Part shown: positions 1 through 6,434 of the stretch, in pieces | Numbering within the stretch: position 1 is the first letter of the stretch | Layout: each line of letters starts with the position of its first letter | From: Chloroflexi bacterium TSY | Lineage (GTDB): Bacteria; Chloroflexota; Anaerolineae; Caldilineales; Caldilineaceae | Reading direction: 5' to 3' | Length of the DNA stretch: 24,964 nt | Assembly: GCA_019217005.1 (NCBI GenBank) | Contig: JAHBNG010000176.1 | Span: 1 to 24,964, forward strand | Position numbers and translations under genes: made by a program | Notes under the pieces: generated by a model | Told to the model about the DNA's origin: nothing | Databases searched by the model: none | What the model saw: the letters and a program-made list of their open reading frames with translations, nothing else

Positions 1-378
1 CTTTTCTTTTACCAGAAAGTAAAGTCAACGGCTCCTAGCTGATCTATCGCACTGTTTATCAATCTATCGAACGATCGTCCTTGTTACGTTGCTAAATGCG
101 TCTCAGCATGCGTCTCTGCTGAAGAACTCATTCGAAAACCTCTGTGACAAACTGTCTCTCCAAAGAAAATGCCGAACATCACAACCAGTTTTCGGATAGG
201 CTCTAAGTCCTGAGCAACCGACCGTTCAGGTTCCGCCTTGAGTATATCAACCAACGATGACCAGACGACGTCCACAGCGCGTCGAGAATGTGGCGGATTT
301 ACCCTGCTCTTTCGTTCGTTGGCGGAATGGACTATAATGAATATTCACTTCTCTCGGAAGCACGTATGGAGACAATCT
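1..378. other. Intergenic region upstream of regulator copy 1
   Basis: No convincing gene is seen here. It contains a near-duplicated 12-base motif at about 97-120 (TGCGTCTCAGCA / TGCGTCTCTGCT) and a candidate promoter at 310-338. A 63-codon minus-strand frame at 84-275 is open but shows no recognisable motif or ribosome binding site. The plus-strand reading frame of the regulator is open from 238, but the stretch before 379 does not match the paralogous copy and contains the candidate promoter, so it is treated as non-coding. Confidence 0.5.
310..338 (+). promoter_or_regulatory. Candidate promoter of regulator copy 1
   Basis: A perfect TATAAT lies at 333-338, about 40 bases before the ATG at 379. 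Only weak -35 candidates (TTCGTT or TTTCGT) sit 16-17 bases upstream. Its position inside the longest open frame supports starting translation at 379 rather than 238. Confidence 0.4.
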
Positions 379-2025
379 ATGTCTGGCAAACTGGAATTGC
401 GACTCCTCGGCAACCCGGAAATTCATCTTGACGGAAAGCCGTTGAGCGGTTTCCGATCTGGCAAAGCACAGGCGCTGCTCTACTATCTGGTCATAACCCG
501 TCGGGCTCACCAGCGCTCGACCTTGTCTGGTCTCTTTTGGGGGGATACGACCGACCAATATGCACGCCGCAACCTGAACCGCACACTCTCCAACCTGCGT
601 CAGTTAGTCGGTGACCATCTAACCATCACGCGCCAAACCATTGCTTTTGATGTTGAGAGTGCCTATTGGTTGGATCTGGACGCATTTGAGTCAGTGGATC
701 CAAATCCCGATGATATGGTTCAGGCGGTCGCCCTTTACCGAGGTGATTTTCTAGAGGGCTTCTACGTTCAGGATGCACCCGAATTTGAGCAATGGGTATT
801 GACTGAACGGGCGCGCTTGCGGGAACTGGTTCTACATGCGCTTCATACTTTGTCGGAGTACCGCGCGGCGCAAGGTGATCTACCCCAGGCCATTGAAGCG
901 ATCCGCCAGATATTGAATGTAGAACCGTGGCGCGAAGAGGCGCACCGCCAGTTGATGTTGTTCCTGGCACAGAATGGACAGCGCAGCGCAGCACTGACGC
1001 AATTTGAAACTTGTCGTCAGGCACTGGCAGAGGAATTGGTTGTCGAACCGGATCCGGCAACAATCGATCTGGTGGAGCGGATCCGCGCGGGTGAATTTAC
1101 GACAGCGGGTGGGAACAAAACACAAATCACAGACAAGATCCCCGAACCAAACAACGAGAGCGTCCCGTCTCCGCCTCAAACTACACTGCGCTCAGTCCCC
1201 CAATCTCCAATTTCCAATCTCCAATCTCTTCCCCACAATCTTCCTGTCCAACCCACACCCTTCGTCGGACGTGAACAGGAGTTGACCGATATCATTGCAC
1301 GTCTGCGCGATCCCGACTGTCGCTTGCTCACACTCATCGGTTCTGGTGGCATCGGCAAAACCAGACTGGCGATTGAGGCCGCCCAGCGGCTGGTGGATGA
1401 TGAGCGACACAAAGCCTTCTTTGCCAATGGCATCTATTTTGTTGCTTTGCAGCCGTTAAACGCAGCCAGCGATATCGCCTCTACCACCGCAGAAGCCATC
1501 AACTTGCGCTTCTACGGTGATGCATCGCCTGAACAACAACTGCTTAATTTTCTACGCACAAAACAGATGTTGCTAGTGCTAGACAACTTTGAACATCTGC
1601 TGGAAGGCGCAGATCTCATCTCTGACATCCTGGCTACCGCAGCCAGAGTTACTGTCCTGGTCACGTCGCGTGAGGAACTGGGTCTGCAAGAAGCCTGGTT
1701 TCATCCCATCGCAGGGATGTCCTTTCCCAAGACCGATGCTGACGTAGAAATGCTCAAGGCAAAATTTGATGCTATTCAGCTCTTTGACCAGCGCGCTCGG
1801 CGCGCGCACGCCACATTTTCGTTGGCAGAGGAACAGAAGCAGGTGGCTCACATTTGCCGAGTGGTCGATGGAATGCCACTGGGGATCGAGCTGGCCGCGG
1901 CCTGGACTCGCACTCTATCCTGCTGGGAGATTCTGTCTGAGATTGAGCAAAGTCTGGATTTTCTCTCCACCTCTCTGCGAAACGTACCTGAACGCCACCG
2001 CAGCTTGCGTGCACTCTTCGAATAG
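379..2025 (+). CDS. Regulator copy 1, N-terminal fragment (wHTH, BTAD, NTPase)
   Basis: This 548-residue open segment holds the DNA-binding half and most of the first NTPase. The start reads MSGKLELRLLGNPEIHLDG, typical of the OmpR-like winged helix of SARP regulators. A BTAD/TPR-like region follows at about residues 95-245 (EGFYVQDAPEFEQWV, EPWREEAHRQLM). The NTPase opens with PFVGREQEL, has Walker A GSGGIGKT at about residue 321 and Walker B LLVLDNFEH ending at Asp ~402, and carries the NB-ARC-type GMPLGIELAAAW motif. It stops at TAG 2023-2025, directly after RSLRALFE, where copy 2 continues with QSWQRL. If translated it would give a truncated DNA-binding protein without TPRs. A longer open frame starts at 238, but that extension is probably untranslated. 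Confidence 0.8.
   Translation: MSGKLELRLLGNPEIHLDGKPLSGFRSGKAQALLYYLVITRRAHQRSTLSGLFWGDTTDQYARRNLNRTLSNLRQLVGDHLTITRQTIAFDVESAYWLDLDAFESVDPNPDDMVQAVALYRGDFLEGFYVQDAPEFEQWVLTERARLRELVLHALHTLSEYRAAQGDLPQAIEAIRQILNVEPWREEAHRQLMLFLAQNGQRSAALTQFETCRQALAEELVVEPDPATIDLVERIRAGEFTTAGGNKTQITDKIPEPNNESVPSPPQTTLRSVPQSPISNLQSLPHNLPVQPTPFVGREQELTDIIARLRDPDCRLLTLIGSGGIGKTRLAIEAAQRLVDDERHKAFFANGIYFVALQPLNAASDIASTTAEAINLRFYGDASPEQQLLNFLRTKQMLLVLDNFEHLLEGADLISDILATAARVTVLVTSREELGLQEAWFHPIAGMSFPKTDADVEMLKAKFDAIQLFDQRARRAHATFSLAEEQKQVAHICRVVDGMPLGIELAAAWTRTLSCWEILSEIEQSLDFLSTSLRNVPERHRSLRALFE
1200..1227. repeat. CCAATCT heptanucleotide repeat, 4 units
   Basis: Four tandem 7-mers (CCAATCT, CCAATTT, CCAATCT, CCAATCT) lie in the coding linker between BTAD and NTPase of regulator copy 1. 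They encode a Ser/Pro/Asn/Gln-rich stretch. Copy 2 has no such repeat at the equivalent place, so it was gained or lost after duplication. Confidence 0.75.
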
Positions 2026-2037
2026 ACCTGGCAGCGA

Positions 2038-2850
2038 TTGTCATCAGCCGAACAAGAAGTGTTGAGCAAAACGTCGGTCTTTCGAGGCGGCTGCACGCGC
2101 GAGGCAGCCGAAGCAGTGACGGATGCAACGTTGCCGCTACTGGCGTCGCTGGTGGATAAGGCGTTGGTGCGTCGCGCGCGCAGTGGACGTTATGAGATGC
2201 ATGAACTGCTGCGCCAGTTTGCCATGGCGCAGTTAAAGCTCGCCCCCGATGCGCATGAACAGATACAAGACAAACACTGTACTTACTTTGCTGCTTTTGT
2301 AGAGCAGCGCATCTTAGCATTCAAAACAGGTCAACAGAAAGAAAGCCTGGTCGCATTCACCACCGATATTGACAACATTCGTTCAGCCTGGAACAGCGCG
2401 ATCGCCTGCGAAAACTGGCAGGCGGTTGCGCAGATGGCGGAATGTTTTTGGATCTTGGGCGAATATCAGGGCGCTCTGCGAGAACGCGAGGTAGCCTTGC
2501 AGCAGGCAGTGACAGTATTAAGGACAATATCTGCTCAGACTGAAGAGACGATTCTCAAAACAGAACAAGAACAGTTGAGTGGATTCCTGCTGGCAGAACA
2601 GGGCTATCTATGTGGGCGACAGAGTAAATACGATCAAGGCATAGTTCTGGCAGAACAAGGGCTTGCATTGCTGCGCCAGACCAAAAATCCTGATCCGTGG
2701 AAAGAAGCGATGATCTTGATGTATTTAAGTTTTACCATGCTCTTTCAAGGGCGCATTACAGAGTCACGCCAGGTTGCACAAGAAGGTCTGGCTCTTTTTT
2801 CTAAGCTCAGTAGATCCAAATTTCAGGTTTTGAGAGAGAATTCTGGCTAA
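2038..2850 (+). CDS. Regulator copy 1, fragment 2 (end of NTPase, first TPR part)
   Basis: This segment is in the same frame as the one ending at 2025, separated only by the TAG and a few codons. It aligns throughout with copy 2: the winged-helix-like segment after the NTPase (TLPLLASLVDKALVRR, YEMHELLRQFAMAQL) followed by TPR-type helices. The last genuine residues are LFSKL; the final dozen or so codons (from RSKFQVLR) belong to the MITE-like insertion that starts at 2808. It has no start signal of its own, so it is a gene remnant and not an independent gene. Confidence 0.75.
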   Translation: MSSAEQEVLSKTSVFRGGCTREAAEAVTDATLPLLASLVDKALVRRARSGRYEMHELLRQFAMAQLKLAPDAHEQIQDKHCTYFAAFVEQRILAFKTGQQKESLVAFTTDIDNIRSAWNSAIACENWQAVAQMAECFWILGEYQGALREREVALQQAVTVLRTISAQTEETILKTEQEQLSGFLLAEQGYLCGRQSKYDQGIVLAEQGLALLRQTKNPDPWKEAMILMYLSFTMLFQGRITESRQVAQEGLALFSKLSRSKFQVLRENSG

Positions 2851-3027
2851 ACAGTTGACATAAATACAAATTTGCCGGTCGATATCTAGTTTTTGCGTTA
2901 GATTTGGGCGATTTTCAGATATGAAATAGGTTGTTTTCTGTAACCGAAATCTGAATAAATGACTCCAAAATCCCTGCAATCTCGACTGAAAATCGCCAAA
3001 AACGCCAAATTTGGATCTACTGAAGCT
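2803..3027. mobile_element. MITE-like insertion (215 bp) with AAGCT target duplication
   Basis: The element spans 2808-3022 and is flanked by AAGCT at 2803-2807 and 3023-3027. Its ends are perfect 16-bp inverted repeats (CAGTAGATCCAAATTT at the left, the reverse complement at the right). A second internal inverted pair, GGCGATTTTCAG at 2907-2918 and its complement at 2986-2997, lies near the right end. It is AT-rich compared with the host gene and has no transposase. Removing the element plus one AAGCT restores a reading frame, FSKLGDRWG, that matches FSDIDDRWG in copy 2, so insertion into a formerly intact gene is well supported. Confidence 0.9.
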
Positions 3028-4474
3028 AGGTGATCGCTGGGGGATGCTGGAGTGTTCCTTTATCATGGGAAGGACCGCCGAACAGGGAGGACAGCTTATA
3101 GAAGCCGAAAAATATCTACAAGCGGGTTTATCGATTTGTCTGGCGATTGGCGAACGCTTAGATCGAGCCTATGTCTATGATATCCTGGCCCGTATCGCCA
3201 TTATGCGTGGCGCATATGGTCAAGCAAAAACACACTTGGACGAAGAGATGAAGATCAGACAGGAGTTCGATGACTCTCTCGGTCTAATTGCCGCATTAAC
3301 TATGGCTGGTCGGCTAGCCATCGAGCAAGGCAACTATACCCAGGCTGTACAATATCTGCAGAAAAGTCACGCAATGCACGATGAATTAGGCATAGTTAGA
3401 GATCTGGACAACCTTTATTCTCTCGGTTTCGTACGGCGATTGCTCGGTGACCATGAAGCATCAGAACGATTACTCACGCGGAGTCTAGATGAATCAAGAG
3501 ATATTGGTCAACCATGGAGAATTGCATTGTCCCTGAGTTCCTTAGCCTGTCTGAACTATGATCGGCAGCAGTTTCATCAGGCTGAGCGACATCTACAGGA
3601 AGCGTTGGCTTTGTGGGAACAGTTGGGGAATGAGCCAGAGATGGCATCCGTATTGAGGCATCTCGGTCGTGTACTGATTGCTGTCGGTGAGTCTAGGCAA
3701 GAGGAAGTCCGACAATCTTCCGCACGGGCCCTTCAATTGGCGCTCAAGCACGGACTGGCACCGATTGCTTTGGATATATTTGTCAGTGTCACCGGATTGC
3801 TGATGCAGATAGGTGAGATACGAAGTGCCATTGAACTGCTCACTCTATCCGAACATCACGCCGCCAGTACCTGTGAGACCAAAGAGAAAGCCCATCAGCA
3901 ACTGGCTGAATTGACTGCCGGTTTATCGTCCAACGTGGTGACGACCGCCCAGAAACGAGGGCAAGCATTAGACTGGCGGGAGACGGCACAGCGGCTGATT
4001 GAAGCGCTCTCCAATCCCGCTTGGGGCATACCCCATCCAGCGATCCCCAACAACCTGCACACACAATCAACACCCTTTGTCGGTCGCGAGCAGGAGTTAT
4101 CTGTTATCACTCGTCGTTTACAAGAACCAGACTGTCGCCTGATCACCTTGGTCGGACCGGGCGGTATCGGCAAGACCCGCTTAGCCATCGCCACAGCCGA
4201 ACGCCTGCTCGCCCCACCAACAAACCAACAAACTAGCAAACCTTCCCCCACGGCATCTTCTTTGTACCACTCCAGCCAGTCAGTTCGCCCAGCGGCATCG
4301 TTTCTGCGATTGCCCAAGCGACCAACTTCCAGTTCTATAGCGATGTGCCACCTGAAGAGCAGCTACTCAACTATCTACGCGAAAAACAAGTGCTGCTGGT
4401 GCTGGACAACTTTGAACATCTGCTGGTGGGTGTCGATTTGGTGGCCGACATTGTGGCGACGGCACCGGGTGTGA
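3011..4474 (+). CDS. Regulator copy 1, fragment 3 (TPR array, start of second NTPase)
   Basis: Genuine homology to copy 2 begins at DRWGML, just after the MITE-like insertion, and runs through a TPR array (for example AEKYLQAGLSICLAIGERL, AVQYLQKSHAMHDELG). Then comes the linker NNLHTQSTPFVGREQEL and a second NTPase with Walker A GPGGIGKT. After APPTNQQTSKP, at about 4240, the frame is wrong: the remaining translation up to 4474 is not protein-like, while the true continuation is in another frame. The first codons belong to the insertion. It is a remnant without its own start. Confidence 0.7.
   Translation: MDLLKLGDRWGMLECSFIMGRTAEQGGQLIEAEKYLQAGLSICLAIGERLDRAYVYDILARIAIMRGAYGQAKTHLDEEMKIRQEFDDSLGLIAALTMAGRLAIEQGNYTQAVQYLQKSHAMHDELGIVRDLDNLYSLGFVRRLLGDHEASERLLTRSLDESRDIGQPWRIALSLSSLACLNYDRQQFHQAERHLQEALALWEQLGNEPEMASVLRHLGRVLIAVGESRQEEVRQSSARALQLALKHGLAPIALDIFVSVTGLLMQIGEIRSAIELLTLSEHHAASTCETKEKAHQQLAELTAGLSSNVVTTAQKRGQALDWRETAQRLIEALSNPAWGIPHPAIPNNLHTQSTPFVGREQELSVITRRLQEPDCRLITLVGPGGIGKTRLAIATAERLLAPPTNQQTSKPSPTASSLYHSSQSVRPAASFLRLPKRPTSSSIAMCHLKSSYSTIYAKNKCCWCWTTLNICWWVSIWWPTLWRRHRV
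4214..4245. repeat. AAACCAAC octamer linker with frameshift, copy 1
   Basis: About two and a half 8-bp units (AAACCAAC, AAACTAGC, AAAC) interrupt the second NTPase shortly after Walker A. The same linker in copy 2 is 28 bases longer and in frame. A 28-base difference is not a multiple of three, and this is where copy 1 loses the frame. Confidence 0.7.
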
Positions 4475-4686
4475 AGCTCTTGGTCACCTCGCGCGAAGCG
4501 TTGACTTTGCTGGAAGAGTGGTTTCATCCCATTGCAGGGTTAGCCTTCCCAGATGCAGATATAGCCGACGATGTGGTGTTCGAACAAGTTGATGCAGTGC
4601 AACTCTTTGCGCAACGCGCGCGTCGTGCCCGTGTGGGCTTTGTCTTAACGGAATGGGTGATTTTACGGCCAGCAAAGAGTACCTGA
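4345..4686 (+). CDS. Regulator copy 1, fragment 4 (second NTPase core)
   Basis: This frame carries the continuation of the second NTPase. Homology already starts upstream of the first available start, at about 4245 (FPHGIFFVPLQP), and includes the Walker B region VLLVLDNFEHLL and the VTSREALTLLEEWFHPIAGL segment. It runs to RRARVGFVLTE and then enters a non-homologous tail at the deletion junction near 4650. The GMPLAIELAAAW motif and nearly all second-module TPRs found in copy 2 are missing. It is a pseudogene segment. Confidence 0.65.
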   Translation: MPPEEQLLNYLREKQVLLVLDNFEHLLVGVDLVADIVATAPGVKLLVTSREALTLLEEWFHPIAGLAFPDADIADDVVFEQVDAVQLFAQRARRARVGFVLTEWVILRPAKST

Positions 4687-5030
4687 TTGCGTCACTGGAG
4701 CAGACCCATCAAGCTCGTATCGAATATTTGACGACGCTGACACTCTATCATTATGCCATTTTATTGGGGAGTGAAAGCAATCGATTGAAGGACCGTGCGT
4801 CTGACAATAGAGTTAAATCCACTCATATGCAAAAAAAGGTGATGGCTTTGGCGTTGCTAAGAACCGTTATTTCCCACCCATCCTGTTGGCAAGGTGTTCG
4901 ACATAGAGCGATTTCTCTCCTGGCCAAACTTGAGTCTGAATTGCCCGCCGATGTCATAGCATCGTCCAAGGCGCGCTCTGCAAGCCGTACCCTGGACGAT
5001 CTCATCGAAGAGATTCTGGAGGACACATGA
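4653..5030 (+). CDS. Regulator copy 1, fragment 5 (C-terminal end)
   Basis: From GDFTASKEYL onward this 125-residue frame aligns with the last part of copy 2 (GDFQVSRQYL to the end), including AVALLTTLESKLADDV-like and SRSVQDVVTEIL-like segments (here AISLLAKLESELPADV and SRTLDDLIEEIL). It joins the NTPase fragment directly at about 4650, where copy 2 has some 1.5 kb of intervening NTPase and TPR sequence. It is therefore the far side of an internal deletion. The ATG at 4653 is probably fortuitous. Confidence 0.65.
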   Translation: MGDFTASKEYLIASLEQTHQARIEYLTTLTLYHYAILLGSESNRLKDRASDNRVKSTHMQKKVMALALLRTVISHPSCWQGVRHRAISLLAKLESELPADVIASSKARSASRTLDDLIEEILEDT

Positions 5031-5076
5031 TAACCGTCATGAGAGTTGGAGAGTTTGTTAGGTTGTTCCTTCCTCA

Positions 5077-6255
5077 TTAAGTTGATGCGGTCAAGTATTT
5101 TTCGAGAAAGGACGCCATTGCAATTTCAGTGATGTGTTCCATCGTAAAGATATGGGTATATCTGCCTTTGGGCGAAGAATATAGTGGCAAGTGATATTCT
5201 TTCATTAATTGGGCAGATGGCGCGGGCAAAACCACACAGGGAGAATATCTATTGCGCCAAGCATCAACACCTTGTTCTCTCAGCAAGTTAACGAACCACC
5301 TGGCTTTCTTCAAGACAGCATCTGTACGCTCAACCATCCCGTTATAGCCGATTCGCTTGAGCTTCATCAACGTGACAAATGGAGAAAATCCATCTCGAGA
5401 ACCACTGATTGTCGTATCATGTGATAAATAATGCTCGGCATAGAGGGAGGGCGGCAGGTTCTCCAAGACCTTTTTGCGGACGATAAATAATGATCCAGGG
5501 ATGGGAATCCCCAAGCGTTTATGAAAACTGACCGATAAAGAATCGGCTTCTTTGATCCGAAAATCTAACCGGATAGGATTACTGCTTAAAAATGGCGTGA
5601 TCAGACCGCCAAGGGCCGCATCAATATGCAAATAGTAGTCGCTCTTGTCAATCCCAAGACTGTGTATGACCTTCAATAATTCGTCCGCATCATCATAAGC
5701 CCCTTTTGCCACAGTACCCGAACAAAAGACAAAGATATAGTTCTTGCTTGGGCACTTTTTCAACTGCTCTTCAAAATCATCCGTCAACATTTTGCCAGAC
5801 TGGTCTGTCTTCACCTTAACCACATGCTGACATCGTGTAATCGTTGCGGCTTTCTCACAACTGTTGTGAGCCTCTTCAGAAATAACCAGCGCGGGTTCGT
5901 CAAAACTTCTCATTCCCAAATGGACGCCATGCAGGTTGGAAATCGTAGATCCAGACGTGTAATATCCCCATGCTTCACTGCTCTTTAGATTTAAAAAGAA
6001 GGAGACCAGCTCCACCAACTCTCGCTCGTAATCAAATGTAACCAGATGCCCACCATTTCCTGTAAATGGGTCACCAAGATTATTTAAGGTATGTGATAAA
6101 AGTGGAGCAAAGATCTGGCAATCGCTTACATCTTGATTGATTTGGATACCGAAACATTTTTTTTGCTCACCTTCCAAGAAATCCAAAAATGAGTCAATTT
6201 CGTTTGTTAATTGTTCTGATGAGAATTGTAAAAAATTCTGGCTGAGATTTTCCAT
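5077..6255 (-). CDS. hdc: Histidine-decarboxylase-like PLP-dependent decarboxylase
   Basis: The 392-residue protein matches the size and layout of bacterial PLP-dependent histidine decarboxylases (group II decarboxylases), which convert histidine to histamine and CO2 in the cytoplasm. Visible landmarks are GDP at 61-63, WGYYTSGSTISNLHG at 96-110, the PLP-stacking His region SEEAHNS (His130), YYLHIDAALGG with Asp212, the Schiff-base lysine in SVSFHKRLGIPIPG (Lys246), GSRDG at 285-289 and VDAWRN near 330. Some normally conserved positions differ: the usual GGTEGN appears as GSTISN, and SGHK as SFHK. Substrate or activity may therefore have drifted. The ATG at 6255 has GAGG about 8 bases upstream. 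It lies 179 bases downstream of the M6 peptidase gene on the same strand and could be cotranscribed with it. Another group II decarboxylase specificity is possible. Confidence 0.8.
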   Translation of the reverse strand: MENLSQNFLQFSSEQLTNEIDSFLDFLEGEQKKCFGIQINQDVSDCQIFAPLLSHTLNNLGDPFTGNGGHLVTFDYERELVELVSFFLNLKSSEAWGYYTSGSTISNLHGVHLGMRSFDEPALVISEEAHNSCEKAATITRCQHVVKVKTDQSGKMLTDDFEEQLKKCPSKNYIFVFCSGTVAKGAYDDADELLKVIHSLGIDKSDYYLHIDAALGGLITPFLSSNPIRLDFRIKEADSLSVSFHKRLGIPIPGSLFIVRKKVLENLPPSLYAEHYLSHDTTISGSRDGFSPFVTLMKLKRIGYNGMVERTDAVLKKARWFVNLLREQGVDAWRNRYSPCVVLPAPSAQLMKEYHLPLYSSPKGRYTHIFTMEHITEIAMASFLEKYLTAST

Positions 6256-6300
6256 CGCGCGATCCTCATCCCTTCTGTCTAGCTAGTTATGTGAAGAGGT

Positions 6301-6340
6301 GGTAAATCTCAAACCAGATCCTTTTGGCGCGAATGTCCCC
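6301..6340. repeat. Left arm of inverted repeat flanking the M6 gene
   Basis: This 40-bp block matches the reverse complement of 9229-9268 at 33 of 40 positions; the innermost 20 bases differ at one. Weaker similarity with small gaps extends outward to about 6275 (CTAGCTA...GAAG) and slightly inward. No transposase lies between the arms. Confidence 0.75.
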
Positions 6341-6348
6341 GCTGATCC

Positions 6349-6379
6349 AAGAGGTCGGGCCTACTGGACTTGACCTCTT
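6349..6379. terminator. Small hairpin downstream of the M6 gene
   Basis: AAGAGGTC at 6349-6356 pairs perfectly with GACCTCTT at 6372-6379 across a 15-base loop. It follows the stop of the minus-strand M6 gene. There is no T-rich tract after the stem on either strand, so intrinsic termination is doubtful. Confidence 0.25.
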
Positions 6380-6434
6380 GCCGTTATATTCGCTTATCTG
6401 CAACTTCATTATGGAACCGCTCGTCGACTGCTTC

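Larger units (their letters stand above)
379..5030 (+). pseudogene. Giant BTAD/NB-ARC/TPR regulator, copy 1 (degenerate)
   Basis: This is one decayed gene, reconstructed by alignment with the paralogue at 9941-15915. The intact design is winged-helix DNA-binding domain, BTAD, NB-ARC-type NTPase and TPRs, then a second NTPase and second TPR array. Such AfsR/SARP-like proteins are cytoplasmic transcription regulators whose NTPase/TPR part senses signals. Four lesions are visible: an in-frame TAG at 2023-2025 where copy 2 has a Gln codon (CAG), a 215-bp MITE-like insertion at 2808-3022, a frameshift in the octamer-repeat linker near 4214-4245, and a junction at about 4648-4656 that removes some 1.5 kb compared with copy 2. 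The start at 379 is chosen because GGAG precedes it at a suitable distance and the upstream context matches copy 2 (ATGGAGA...TCTATG). A functional full-length product is not possible from this sequence. Confidence 0.88.

Noticed and set aside
84..275. 63-codon minus-strand frame upstream of regulator copy 1
   Set aside because: It has a plausible amino acid mix, but no ribosome binding site, no recognisable motif and no counterpart upstream of copy 2. Part of it is a short direct repeat.
238..378. N-terminal extension of the regulator frame
   Set aside because: It does not align with copy 2, covers a TATAAT, and the ATG at 379 has both a ribosome binding site and a matching start in the paralogue.
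2023..2025. TAG as a recoded or read-through codon
   Set aside because: It is a single CAG-to-TAG change in a gene that is also broken elsewhere. Nothing in the window suggests stop codon reassignment.
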